A DNA stretch of 40,472 nucleotides, taken from NCBI GenBank assembly GCA_021153265.1, contig JAGKTU010000005.1, positions 1 to 40,472 of the forward strand. Reading direction: 5' to 3'. The DNA is from Clostridia bacterium (GTDB lineage: Bacteria; Bacillota; Clostridia; Oscillospirales; Oscillospiraceae). Of the stretch, positions 22,840 through 30,696 are shown piece after piece. The notes below the pieces were generated by a model. That model had not been told where the DNA came from, made no database searches, and saw only the letters and a program-made list of their open reading frames with translations. Every line of letters begins with the position of its first letter. The first letter of the stretch is position 1. Position numbers and translations under genes: made by a program.

Positions 22840-23132
22840 AACGTCTCCTCTTTTGCATTCAGCTTTTCGATGGCGGCCCGGTAGCCGCCCTTGCCGTAGT
22901 TTAAGCACTTGCTGACCCGACCAATGGTGGCGGTGCTGACCTTGACTTTCTGGGCGATGCGTTGGTAGCTTTCGCCTTCGGAAAGCAAAATGGCCGTGTC
23001 CAGCCGCTGAGCCATGTCCTGAAGTTCTTTGATGGTGCAAAGGTCTTCAAAATACGCATAGCATTCTTCCACACTGTCCAGCGCCACGATGGTCTGGAAG
23101 AGTCTGTCGATGGATTCTGACTGAAAATTCAT
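22836..23132 (-). CDS. yerC: YerC/YecD-family TrpR-like regulator
   Basis: A 98-residue TrpR-superfamily protein with the family helix-turn-helix: CTIKELQDMAQRLDTAILLSEGESYQRIAQKVKVSTATIGRVSKCL, then LNYGKGGYRAAIEKL. Homologues in Firmicutes have been proposed as histidine-biosynthesis repressors (HisR). Being the first gene of the his operon, with ATGA overlap to hisZ and a palindrome inside the promoter, it fits an autoregulated his repressor, histidine probably being corepressor. ATG 23132 is chosen for GGAGG about 7 bases upstream; an in-frame start at 23171 has no good site. Confidence 0.9.
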   Translation of the reverse strand: MNFQSESIDRLFQTIVALDSVEECYAYFEDLCTIKELQDMAQRLDTAILLSEGESYQRIAQKVKVSTATIGRVSKCLNYGKGGYRAAIEKLNAKEETL

Positions 23133-23161
23133 TCCGGCACCTCCGTTTCCTTTGTGTCGAT

Positions 23162-23190
23162 AGTTTACCACTTTACTTTATTAAAGTCAA
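23162..23190 (-). promoter_or_regulatory. Promoter of the his operon with internal palindrome
   Basis: On the minus strand TTGACT (23190-23185), a 17-base spacer and TAAACT (23167-23162). ACTTTA-T-TAAAGT (23175-23187), a perfect 13-base palindrome, lies between and partly over the boxes, the place expected for a repressor operator. Confidence 0.7.
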
Positions 23191-23248
23191 CCGTTGGATT
23201 ACACATGTTTTTTGCCCGCGGACAGGATGCCTTTGGCAGATTTGCGAA

Positions 23249-23277
23249 TTGACGAAAATTCCATGTGTCGGTATGAT
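23249..23277 (+). promoter_or_regulatory. Promoter of the alpha/beta hydrolase gene
   Basis: TTGACG (23249-23254), a 17-base spacer and TATGAT (23272-23277). The start site near 23284 rules out an initiation codon at 23283 unless the message is leaderless. Confidence 0.65.
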
Positions 23278-23330
23278 TTCCCATGTCCGGGGCAAGCTAC
23301 CCGTATCCTTATATGAACCGAGTGACCTCT

Positions 23331-24254
23331 ATGAGCCTTTTGATTACACTTTTCCTCTTGGCATTGTCCATCCTGTTCTTAAGTTATTTTGCCTACCGTA
23401 AGGCATTTTTCTCCCCCCGGGCCAACCGAACCGCCATCGCCGCCACCGAAGGGCCGCAATTTGAGCCTCACCGGGACGCCATGCGGCGCATATTCGTGCA
23501 GTTAGCCGAGCGCCCCTATGAGGATGTAACCATCCAGTCCCACGACGGTCTGATGCTCTACGGCCGCTACTACCACATCCGCGACGGCGCACCTCTGGGC
23601 ATTGCTTTCCACGGCTACCGAAGTTGTGCCATGACGGACTTCGCCGGCGGATCGGAGCTTTGCTTTGAAATGGGGCAGAATCTTCTTCTCGTCGACCAGC
23701 GCTCTCATGGAAAGAGCCAAGGCGACACCATCACTTTTGGCATTTTAGAGCGGCTGGATTGCTTAAATTGGGTCAACTATGCCGCCCAGCGGTTTCACTG
23801 CGATATCCTACTCTACGGTCTATCCATGGGTGCCGCCACCGTACTGATGGCATCGGCCCTTGACCTGCCGCCCAACGTCAAGGGCATCGTAGCCGACTGC
23901 CCTTACTCATCCCCCGAGTGCATCATCCGGAAGGTCTGTAAGCAGATGGGTTTCCCTCCTTTCCTCACCTTCCCCTTTATCCGTTTAGGTGGACTGCTTT
24001 TCGGACGTTTTGATGTCTGCAAAACCACCGCCGCCGAGGCCGTCCGCCACAGCAAAGTGCCTGTTTTGATCATCCACGGCGAATCCGACGGCTTTGTACC
24101 CTGTGAAATGAGCGAGGATGTCTTAAACGCCTGTCCCAGTCTGGTTGCGCGCCACACTTTCCCCGGCGCAGACCACGGAATCAGCTACCTGGTGGACACA
24201 CCCCGGTACAAAAAAGTGGTTTCTGACTTCATAAATTCCGTACTGATTGCATAA
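23331..24254 (+). CDS. Membrane-anchored alpha/beta hydrolase
   Basis: A protein of about 307 residues with one N-terminal membrane helix (SLLITLFLLALSILFLSYFAY) and a cytoplasmic or surface alpha/beta-hydrolase domain. The oxyanion region is FHGYRS, a second strand carries DQRSHGKSQGD, the nucleophile elbow is YGLSMGAAT, and the acid and His are in HGESDGFVP and PGADHGISY. It resembles the BAAT/YqkD-like serine hydrolases of Firmicutes; substrate unknown. The start is uncertain: ATG 23283, 23313 and 23331 are in frame and none has a strong ribosome site. The promoter position argues against 23283. Followed by a good terminator, so monocistronic. Confidence 0.83.
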   Translation: MSLLITLFLLALSILFLSYFAYRKAFFSPRANRTAIAATEGPQFEPHRDAMRRIFVQLAERPYEDVTIQSHDGLMLYGRYYHIRDGAPLGIAFHGYRSCAMTDFAGGSELCFEMGQNLLLVDQRSHGKSQGDTITFGILERLDCLNWVNYAAQRFHCDILLYGLSMGAATVLMASALDLPPNVKGIVADCPYSSPECIIRKVCKQMGFPPFLTFPFIRLGGLLFGRFDVCKTTAAEAVRHSKVPVLIIHGESDGFVPCEMSEDVLNACPSLVARHTFPGADHGISYLVDTPRYKKVVSDFINSVLIA

Positions 24255-24259
24255 TTTTT

Positions 24260-24289
24260 GCCCATCGGCGTTCCCGATGGGCATTTTTG
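24260..24289 (+). terminator. Terminator after the alpha/beta hydrolase gene
   Basis: GCCCATCGG pairs with CCGATGGGC (24260-24268 with 24274-24282), followed by ATTTTTGC. Confidence 0.88.
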
Positions 24290-24290
24290 C

Positions 24291-24318
24291 TTGCATTTTT
24301 TCAAAAAATGAATACAAT
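24291..24318 (+). promoter_or_regulatory. Promoter of asnA
   Basis: TTGCAT (24291-24296), a 16-base spacer and TACAAT (24313-24318), starting right after the upstream terminator. Confidence 0.55.
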
Positions 24319-24359
24319 AGAACCTATATTTTCAAATTTTGCGAAAGGATGTGCTTTTC

Positions 24360-25370
24360 GTGAACAAAATTTACATTCCCGAGGGCTACAAGCCCGTTCT
24401 GGATGAATACGATACCCAACGAGCCATCGCCTATATCAAGCAGACTTTCCAGGAGGAATTTTCCTCCGCACTGAACTTAAAGCGCGTCTCCGCGCCCCTC
24501 TTCGTCACCGAGGATTCCGGTCTGAACGACAACTTAAGCGGCGTGGAGCGCCCCGTTTCCTTTGACATCCCTGCCGTCGGCACCGGCGCGCAGGTGGTCC
24601 ATTCTCTGGCAAAGTGGAAGCGCCTTGCACTGAAGCGGTATAATTTCCGTGTCGGCGGCGGTCTTTACACCGATATGAACGCCATCCGCCGGGATGAAGA
24701 TCTGGACAACATCCACTCCATCTATGTCGACCAGTGGGACTGGGAGAAGATCATCACCCGTGAGAACCGCAACTCGGAATACTTAAAGCTCATCGTCCGG
24801 GCCATCGTCCGGGCCATCTGCGACACCAATGACCGTCTCCACGTCCGTTTCCCTCAGCTTCGGGTGGACCTGTGCCGGGAAGTCTCCTTTATCACCTCTC
24901 AGGCACTGGAGGATCTGTATCCCCATTTGAAGACCGGCTCCGAGCGGGAAAAGGCCTACGTCAAGGAGCATAAGACCGCCTGCATCATGCAGATCGGCAG
25001 AAAGCTCCGCTCCGGCAAGCCCCACGACGGCCGCGCTCCGGACTATGACGACTGGAACCTGAACTGTGACATTTTCTTCTGGGACGAAGTTCTGGATCGC
25101 GCGTTGGAGATCTCCTCCATGGGTATCCGCGTGGACGAAAAATCATTGGACCGCCAGCTTCGGGAAGCCGGCTGCGATGACCGCCGGGAGCTGCCCTTCC
25201 ATAAGATGCTTTTGAACGGCGAACTGCCGCTGACCATCGGCGGTGGTATCGGTCAGTCCCGTCTGTGTCTGCTGATGATGGGCTGTGCCCACATTGGCGA
25301 AGTCCAGTCCAGCGTCTGGGACCACGAGACCCTCGCCGCCTGCGAAAACGCCGGCATCCGGCTTCTGTAA
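24360..25370 (+). CDS. asnA: Aspartate-ammonia ligase (asparagine synthetase A)
   Basis: A 336-residue class II synthetase-like enzyme that makes asparagine from aspartate, ammonia and ATP through an aspartyl-AMP. Family blocks are APLFVTEDSGLNDNLSGVERPV, VVHSLAKWKRLALKRY, GLYTDMNAIRRDED, HSIYVDQWDWEKII, RAPDYDDWNLNCDIFFW and SSMGIRVDEKSL, ending in TIGGGIGQSRLCLLMM (motif 3). Length equals the usual 330-340. The start is taken as GTG 24360, placed after an AAAGGA site; upstream TTG 24339 would put that site inside the gene. Monocistronic with its own promoter and terminator. A glutamine-dependent AsnB is also encoded in this window. Confidence 0.97.
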   Translation: MNKIYIPEGYKPVLDEYDTQRAIAYIKQTFQEEFSSALNLKRVSAPLFVTEDSGLNDNLSGVERPVSFDIPAVGTGAQVVHSLAKWKRLALKRYNFRVGGGLYTDMNAIRRDEDLDNIHSIYVDQWDWEKIITRENRNSEYLKLIVRAIVRAICDTNDRLHVRFPQLRVDLCREVSFITSQALEDLYPHLKTGSEREKAYVKEHKTACIMQIGRKLRSGKPHDGRAPDYDDWNLNCDIFFWDEVLDRALEISSMGIRVDEKSLDRQLREAGCDDRRELPFHKMLLNGELPLTIGGGIGQSRLCLLMMGCAHIGEVQSSVWDHETLAACENAGIRLL

Positions 25371-25389
25371 TCCTATATCCCCGTGAATT

Positions 25390-25423
25390 AAAACTGCCAC
25401 CGCTTGTAAGCGGTGGCAGTTTT
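25390..25423. terminator. Bidirectional terminator between asnA and the esterase gene
   Basis: AAAACTGCCACCGCTT pairs with AAGCGGTGGCAGTTTT almost without loop, flanked by A and T runs, between convergent genes. Confidence 0.9.
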
Positions 25424-25424
25424 C

Positions 25425-26297
25425 TTACGCAAATTCTCCGCTCTGCGTCCTGTCGGGGAGCATACCCATCTCTTTTAAGATACCGGCCATCTTGCTGGTG
25501 GAACGGTCCGTCAGCTTCGGCTCTCCAAAGATTTTTCTCAGCCACAGAACACTCAAACCATGCCACTGTGCATAAGCCGGATTCACCACCTGCTCGCTTC
25601 CGTCCGCTGTCATCACGTCTGCCAGGGAGTACCCGTGAGGGCCGTGCTGGAACATGTGCAGCTCGCTCTTCATTCCCAGCTGGTTGTATTTCATCACCAG
25701 CGGAAGCGTGCAGAAGCCCGTGAGCATATCATCAGCCGTTGCCGCCACGAACAGGGGCGGCGCAGCCTTGGTAACCTGAGCCACCAAGTCATATTTCGCC
25801 GCATCGGCATCCGTCACCTGATTTTTACCCTCCAGCAGCTTCAGCATGAAGTCACCACCGGGAACATTGGGCGCAAAGGTGGCAGGATACCCCAGAATCA
25901 GCGCATTGGGCTTATTCTCCGCCAGCAGGCCGGATGCCAGCGCCAAGTGACCGCCGGCAGAGAAGCCGCAGGCCACGATTTTCTCCGGGTCAATGTTCCA
26001 TTCATCCGCATGCTCCCGGATGTACCCGATGGCCCAGGATACCTCCTCCAGCGGAGAGAATCCAGCCGCATTCCACTGCACGCTATAGCGCAGAATAAAT
26101 GCGTGGAAGCCGTTGGCTGCATAGCGCAATGCCACAGGCTCCGCCTCCCGGGGCGAGCAGTACAGATAGCCGCCGCCGGGACATACCAAAATCGCAGGCC
26201 GTTTCTTCTCCTGTCCGTACAGAATCTCGCAGTCCAGAATATATCCTTCCAAAGTGGCCTCGGGATGCCCCGGGCAAGTCATGTGAATCATTTTCAT
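25425..26297 (-). CDS. Alpha/beta hydrolase, esterase/acetylesterase type
   Basis: A 290-residue cytoplasmic esterase (no signal peptide). It shows CPGGGYLYCSPRE (oxyanion-hole GGG, residues 41-43), the nucleophile elbow CGFSAGGHL (Ser113), the acid region ATADDMLTGF and the His in HMFQHGPHGYSLAD. This is the acetyl-xylan/BD-FAE-like esterase subgroup common in gut Firmicutes, which removes acetyl or similar groups from imported sugars. ATG 26297 follows AGAGGA. It starts 5 bases after the CE4 deacetylase stop, so both probably act on the same acylated glycan, but the substrate is not shown. Confidence 0.88.
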   Translation of the reverse strand: MKMIHMTCPGHPEATLEGYILDCEILYGQEKKRPAILVCPGGGYLYCSPREAEPVALRYAANGFHAFILRYSVQWNAAGFSPLEEVSWAIGYIREHADEWNIDPEKIVACGFSAGGHLALASGLLAENKPNALILGYPATFAPNVPGGDFMLKLLEGKNQVTDADAAKYDLVAQVTKAAPPLFVAATADDMLTGFCTLPLVMKYNQLGMKSELHMFQHGPHGYSLADVMTADGSEQVVNPAYAQWHGLSVLWLRKIFGEPKLTDRSTSKMAGILKEMGMLPDRTQSGEFA

Positions 26298-26302
26298 AGC
26301 AT

Positions 26303-27124
26303 TTATCCTCTCTTAACATAGGTTTCCCCGGGCTGCAGGCAAATGATCTCCCCATCCACCCGGAACCACAGCGGTGTTTCACTTTCGTTTTGAACCTTTT
26401 CATCCGTGATTTCAGCCAGTTTCATCCCGTCGGCATACCGGGCAAGCTCCAAATTGGTCATTGGCACCACATCTTCATCCCCCGCCACCCTGTGCAGAAC
26501 ACTTTCCATCCTGTCCCACAGATCCAGAACATCCAAATCGTAGGAATGGCCCACGATCTGGCACAAAGCCAGCTCTTCATCGGTCTCCAGAAATTCTTCG
26601 ACATAGCCTTCCAAATCCTCGTCCCAATGGAACTTGCCGCCCCGCCACCAGTAGGGATCATTCGGCAGGATGTACCCATTGGTTTCCTCGGAGATTCTTG
26701 CGTATTCAAAGCCCACTTCCCGGGCGCACTGGGCAATCAAGGGGCTATAGTATTCAAACGGCACTGCAAAACCCTTCACTTCTTTGCCCAGCAGTTTTTC
26801 CAGAAAGAACCGGTCTGCCGCCATCTGGCCCAGAATCTCCGCTTTCGACAGATTCTCCATATACGGATGGGTGCAGGTGTGACTGGCCACCTCATGACCT
26901 TCGTAAAGTGCGGATACCACGTCCTCCGGAAGCCGGGTCACGGTCATTCCGTTTTCATGCACCCACGAAAATTCCGTCTTCATCAGCCCGGAATTCAAGT
27001 TGAATGTACCTTTCAGGCCGAATTTATTCAGCAGCGCCACAAAACGAACATCCTGCAAAACGCCGTCATCATAGGAAATATTAAAAGCCTTCGGCTTTCC
27101 GCCGGGATACAGCTTTTGGATCAT
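26303..27124 (-). CDS. Polysaccharide deacetylase family protein (CE4)
   Basis: A 273-residue NodB-type domain protein with no signal peptide. The metal-binding motifs are NISYDDG (Asp19, Asp20) and ASHTCTHPYM (His82, His86); the sequence then continues GFAVPFEYYSP and ends in a small extra domain (MTNLELARYADGMKL, DGEIICLQPGETYVKRG) that resembles a beta-sandwich tail. The family removes N- or O-acetyl groups from glycans. ATG 27124 is taken because GGAGG precedes it and it overlaps the upstream stop as ATGA. The neighbouring esterase suggests a small glycan-deacylation unit. Confidence 0.88.
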   Translation of the reverse strand: MIQKLYPGGKPKAFNISYDDGVLQDVRFVALLNKFGLKGTFNLNSGLMKTEFSWVHENGMTVTRLPEDVVSALYEGHEVASHTCTHPYMENLSKAEILGQMAADRFFLEKLLGKEVKGFAVPFEYYSPLIAQCAREVGFEYARISEETNGYILPNDPYWWRGGKFHWDEDLEGYVEEFLETDEELALCQIVGHSYDLDVLDLWDRMESVLHRVAGDEDVVPMTNLELARYADGMKLAEITDEKVQNESETPLWFRVDGEIICLQPGETYVKRG

Positions 27125-27771
27125 GTCGTTTCCTCCATCCAGTGCTTCCATTCGCCCCAAACAGCGAATCCCACAACTGCCATCACCACCAAAACTGCCA
27201 TGACCGCTAAAAAAGCTGGGCTTTCTTGGGCGAATTGAATGATATCTTCGCTACTACCATTATCCAGACAGCTCATCTTATTCGCTTTTGCATCATAAAC
27301 AAACAGGGCATCTCCCTCCGTATGGTCATGCTCACCAACAAAAAGCGGCTCCAGCAAATCATACTTAGGATTGTCAATACTCTGTTCTTCATAGCGAACC
27401 AGTTCCGTGTCCCGGAATACGTAAATACCCGATACTCTTCCCATGATATATAAGCAGTCATCAGCAAAGGCAATATCTGCAGAGCCGTTTTGCCCGTCCT
27501 CGATCTGAATTCCGTACAAAAACTCCCCCGCAGTAGAATAGACCGTAACCAGTTCTGTATCCACATAGTGAATAAACAGCTTTCCATCCTCCGCGATGTA
27601 GGAAGTAACGCTTTCATATGGGCATAACGGTTCGTAATGGATCAAGTATCCATTTTCTTCTTTAATCGGAGGAACCGTGTCGAATTCATCATGCTCGCGT
27701 AAATACACCGCTGCAAGAACTAGCAACGCAAATACAGACCAGTAGGTGATCTTCACAAGTTTCTTCTTCAT
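27121..27771 (-). CDS. Uncharacterised protein with two terminal membrane helices
   Basis: A 216-residue protein I do not recognise. One helix near the N-terminus (ITYWSVFALLVLAAVYL) and one near the C-terminus (AFLAVMAVLVVMAVVGFAVWG) bracket a soluble region of about 150 residues. That region has repeated short strands such as GYLIHYEPL, DGKLFIHYVDTELVTVYSTAGEFLYGI, DCLYIMGRVSGIYVFRDTELVRY and ALFVYDAKANKMSCLD, which look like blades of a small beta-propeller. ATG 27771 has AAAGGGA upstream; the in-frame TTG at 27792 is less likely. It overlaps the deacetylase start by 4 bases, so the two are coupled. Confidence 0.75.
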   Translation of the reverse strand: MKKKLVKITYWSVFALLVLAAVYLREHDEFDTVPPIKEENGYLIHYEPLCPYESVTSYIAEDGKLFIHYVDTELVTVYSTAGEFLYGIQIEDGQNGSADIAFADDCLYIMGRVSGIYVFRDTELVRYEEQSIDNPKYDLLEPLFVGEHDHTEGDALFVYDAKANKMSCLDNGSSEDIIQFAQESPAFLAVMAVLVVMAVVGFAVWGEWKHWMEETT

Positions 27772-27791
27772 CCGAATCCCTTTCCGATTCA

Positions 27792-27823
27792 AAACAAGGC
27801 TGTCTGATGGCAGCCCTGTTTTT
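27792..27823 (-). terminator. Terminator after the HAD-family gene
   Basis: On the minus strand AACAGGGCTG pairs with CAGCCTTGTT (one G-U pair), followed by a short TTTT. Because no clear promoter for the next operon is visible, termination may be partial. Confidence 0.6.
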
Positions 27824-27829
27824 TCATTT

Positions 27830-28681
27830 TCAACCGCCCAGATTCTTCAGGAATTCCTGCTTTTTCGCAGTGCCGTAGGCATCATATTCTCCATCCCGAA
27901 GCTTTCCGTAGGCCACCGCAATGGCCTCATCCCAGCTCTGCTTCTCGTGGCCCACCAGAATGGGATAGTAGTGGACGCCGTTTTTCTCAGCGGCATCGCA
28001 GTCGCCGGGGGCATCGCCCACCATGACCACCTTGCGGGGGTCATAGCCGAATTTCAGCATTTCCGCAATACAGGCAGCCTTGGAACCCACATCCTGTGCC
28101 AGCACGATATCGGTATGCTCCAGCAGGCCGAACTTGCCCCACTCTTCTTCAACAGCATCCCGGTTGGCAGAGGACACCATTGCCACGTCAGCAAACGCAT
28201 GCGCTGCGGCGAGACCCTCTTTCGCGCCGTCATAGGGGACTTTCAGCTCTTCCGGCAGCTTGACGATGGATGCATTGACAGCCTTGGACCAGCTCAGCGC
28301 CTTCTGGAATACCAGCTTCGCCTCGGGATCGACCGCCTCAGCGGCAGCCTTCGCCACCGCATCGTTGCTCAGCGCAGGTGCGGTATCCGCCCAGTTCTGC
28401 AGATAGCCGATACCCACGATGGGCTTGTATTGCTTGTTGATCTCTCCCAGCGCCATAGCCAGACCCTTGAACCGGTTGATGCCACGGGTCATGGAGAAGA
28501 GGTTGATCACATTCCACCTTTCCAGAATGGCATCCTTCCATTCCTCCAGAGCCCACTCGGTAACCATACAGGGTCCGAAGCAGTGGATATGCTTGCAGTT
28601 CATAGTGTCCATGACGCAGCCGTCAGAATCCACGCAGACCAGATAATCGTGCTTTCTCTCGAAAGAATCAAAGATAGACAT
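27830..28681 (-). CDS. HAD superfamily hydrolase
   Basis: A 283-residue HAD protein. Motif I is VCVDSDGCVMDTM (nucleophile Asp in DSDG), motif II is probably AMVSSANRD, and motif IV is VVMVGDAPGDCDAAEKNG with the two Mg-binding Asp. The insert after motif I is large and helical (VTEWALEEWKDAILERWNVINLFSMTRGINRFKGLAMAL), which forms a cap domain over the active site, so a phosphorylated small molecule is likely. It starts 12 bases after the GH3 stop, suggesting it handles a sugar phosphate from the glycosidase pathway. That link is inference. Confidence 0.85.
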   Translation of the reverse strand: MSIFDSFERKHDYLVCVDSDGCVMDTMNCKHIHCFGPCMVTEWALEEWKDAILERWNVINLFSMTRGINRFKGLAMALGEINKQYKPIVGIGYLQNWADTAPALSNDAVAKAAAEAVDPEAKLVFQKALSWSKAVNASIVKLPEELKVPYDGAKEGLAAAHAFADVAMVSSANRDAVEEEWGKFGLLEHTDIVLAQDVGSKAACIAEMLKFGYDPRKVVMVGDAPGDCDAAEKNGVHYYPILVGHEKQSWDEAIAVAYGKLRDGEYDAYGTAKKQEFLKNLGG

Positions 28682-28693
28682 AGCTATTCTCCC

Positions 28694-30277
28694 TTACATA
28701 TGGGTATCCCACATGCCGCAGTAGGAATCGATGGGGTCGCTGCCCTTGAAAGCCTCTGGGCCGGTCAGCAGGGCGTCCACCAGAGCGTCCAGCGTGTCGT
28801 CGTTGGAGTCGTAGGTGTTGATGTAGGTGCGCAGCATGGGGGCATCCGCCAGCATAGTGGGCTTGTTCACGGAAATACCCACCACAGGGATCTCATGGAC
28901 GTACCAGGGGATCTCACCGCCGCCCTTGGACATACCGAAGACGGGATGGCTGTTTGCCACATCGAAGAAGGAGATGACCAGATCCATGCCGGAGACGAAG
29001 TCGGCGATGGCATTCTTGCCGGCGAAGTACAGATTCAGATTGAAGGGCTTGCCTGCGGCAACTTCCTTCATGACCTTATCCAGAGGGCTCTCATAGATGA
29101 AGGCCTCGAAACCCTTTTCGTTCAGTTTCTCACAGAACTTCTCCACGGGGCTCTTCTTACCCTTGCCCATACCCATAGCGACGGCAGCCAGCTTTGCCAT
29201 AGGGCTGTCGGGTCCCTTGATGTTGACCAGCATAATCCGCTTAGTTCTATCGGGGCTCAGAGGCAGAACGCATTCGTCCTTATACTTGACCAGAGTCAGT
29301 GCATCCTTGGAGATGGCAGGAGCCACAGCCTTGAATTCGGGGTTCTGCAGAGCAGCGGCCAGTTCTTCATCGGTGCCACACAGTTCTTCGGTAGACATCT
29401 TGTGCATACCCTTGGCGGCCTTCAGGCCCAGGATACGGGTCAGAGCCTCCACCATGCGCTCCTCGGAAATGATGCCGTTTACGTAAGCATCCAGCATGAT
29501 GTTGAAGTCTTCCTCAGGATCGTTAAAGAACAGGAACATATCGCAGCCGGAGTTGATGGCCTTGGGTAGCATGTCCTTGCGCTTCATCCGGTTGGTCATG
29601 CCCACCATGTGGGAGGCGTCGGTGACCACCATGCCGTTGAAGCCCAGCTTGTCACGGAGCAGGCCGGTCATGATCTCGGGGCACAGGGTAGCGGGCATCA
29701 TCTCGTCCATGGTGATGTCGGGGTTCAGTTCCTGCATGTAGGTGGGCATCATGATGTGGCCGCCCATAATGGCATCCAGACCGTTATCGATCAGAGTCTG
29801 GTACACATGGCCGTAGGAAGCCATCCAGTCCTCATAACCAAAGTGGTTGATATTGTTGGACATGTGGGCGTCCCGGTAGTCCTGACCGTTGCCGGGGAAG
29901 TGCTTGGCACAGCAGTAGACTCCCTCGGTCTCATGCAGACCGTCCATGAAAGCCTTGCCCATGGTGGCGATCTGCTTGGGATCGTTGCCGTAGGCACGGG
30001 CGAGAACTTCTTCACACTCCCAGTTGTAAGTAATGTCGACAACAGGAGCAAATGCCATGTTGCAGCCGGTAGCCTTGATCTGTGCGCCGGAGATACGGCC
30101 CATAGCCTGAGCATACTCAGACTTGCCGGTGGCGCCGATCTTCACCTGGCTGGAAACGAAGGTACCGTCGGGGCAAACGCCGTTGCCGCCCTGCTCGGGG
30201 TTGCAGGCAATGAAAACGGGCACTTTGGCATATTTCTGCAGAATACGGTTCTGATTCAGAACCATCTGACCGGACAT
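28694..30277 (-). CDS. Family 3 glycoside hydrolase (main part, downstream of an in-frame UGA)
   Basis: This 527-residue frame is the bulk of a GH3 enzyme. NagZ-like marks are the KHFPGNGQDYRDAH block (KH at residues 125-126, DAH at 136-138), FAPVVDI, and the nucleophile region GMVVTDASHMVG (Asp220). A C-terminal sandwich-type domain follows (VNIKGPDSP to the end). The enzyme would release beta-linked sugars, with N-acetylhexosamines likely from the KH/DAH motif. No signal peptide. The natural N-terminus (ALNDEDI- and KVGQLFW-type barrel start) lies in the same frame at 30290-30478, before a UGA at 30292-30290. ATG 30277 has no good ribosome site, so this fragment is probably not a native start. 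It is followed at 12 bases by the HAD gene. Confidence 0.82.
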   Translation of the reverse strand: MSGQMVLNQNRILQKYAKVPVFIACNPEQGGNGVCPDGTFVSSQVKIGATGKSEYAQAMGRISGAQIKATGCNMAFAPVVDITYNWECEEVLARAYGNDPKQIATMGKAFMDGLHETEGVYCCAKHFPGNGQDYRDAHMSNNINHFGYEDWMASYGHVYQTLIDNGLDAIMGGHIMMPTYMQELNPDITMDEMMPATLCPEIMTGLLRDKLGFNGMVVTDASHMVGMTNRMKRKDMLPKAINSGCDMFLFFNDPEEDFNIMLDAYVNGIISEERMVEALTRILGLKAAKGMHKMSTEELCGTDEELAAALQNPEFKAVAPAISKDALTLVKYKDECVLPLSPDRTKRIMLVNIKGPDSPMAKLAAVAMGMGKGKKSPVEKFCEKLNEKGFEAFIYESPLDKVMKEVAAGKPFNLNLYFAGKNAIADFVSGMDLVISFFDVANSHPVFGMSKGGGEIPWYVHEIPVVGISVNKPTMLADAPMLRTYINTYDSNDDTLDALVDALLTGPEAFKGSDPIDSYCGMWDTHM

Positions 30278-30289
30278 CGCATTGTAGCG

Positions 30290-30478
30290 TCAGCCGCCCA
30301 GATGATATTTTTCCATCAGTTCACTCAGGTATTCCTCAGAATTACCGGCGGTGAGCTGCCAGAACAGCTGACCAACCTTCTCCTCAGCGGTCATGCCGGC
30401 AATGGTGCTTTCCACCCATGCAATATCCTCGTCATTCAAACAATAGGGCTTTGCTCTCAAATCGACCATTTTCATCAT
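30290..30478 (-). pseudogene. 5' part of the GH3 gene, ending at an in-frame UGA
   Basis: 62 codons beginning MMKMVDLRAKPYCLNDED with an AAAGGA site. It contains the GH3 N-terminal block MTAEEKVGQLFWQLT and SEEYLSELMEKYHLGG, then UGA. The next codons (RYNAMSGQMVLNQNR) continue the same frame into the large GH3 frame, with no frameshift. So the break is a single codon at whole-gene position 63 of 594. It may be a nonsense mutation, a sequencing error or recoding. The GH3 promoter at 30536-30564 looks intact. Confidence 0.7.
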
Positions 30479-30535
30479 TTCCTTTCTGTTGTCTATAAAT
30501 CAGAGATGCCACTCCGTTTACAGAATATCAAATAT

Positions 30536-30564
30536 ACTATAACGGCATTTCTGTGCTTTTGCAA
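30536..30564 (-). promoter_or_regulatory. Promoter of the GH3-HAD operon
   Basis: On the minus strand TTGCAA (30564-30559), a 17-base spacer and TATAGT (30541-30536), with a leader of about 50 bases before ATG 30478. Confidence 0.6.
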
Positions 30565-30638
30565 TACATTTTGCTTTGATATGCTGATTATTTTGGCCAT
30601 GTTGTACAAATTCGTCTTCATGCACCCGGATTCCCCCC

Positions 30639-30667
30639 TTGTAATGCTGCGAAAATTGTGATATCAT
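30639..30667 (+). promoter_or_regulatory. Promoter of the Gph-type phosphatase gene
   Basis: TTGTAA (30639-30644), a 17-base spacer and TATCAT (30662-30667), 29 bases before ATG 30697. Confidence 0.6.
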
Positions 30668-30696
30668 GATAAAAATTCAGGAAAGGTTCGTTCTGT

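Noticed and set aside
30247..30292. UGA plus hairpin as a selenocysteine insertion site
   Set aside because: The stem is short, the loop lacks the GGU-type apex of known bacterial SECIS elements, and GH3 enzymes are not known selenoproteins; kept only as an open alternative in the UGA finding.
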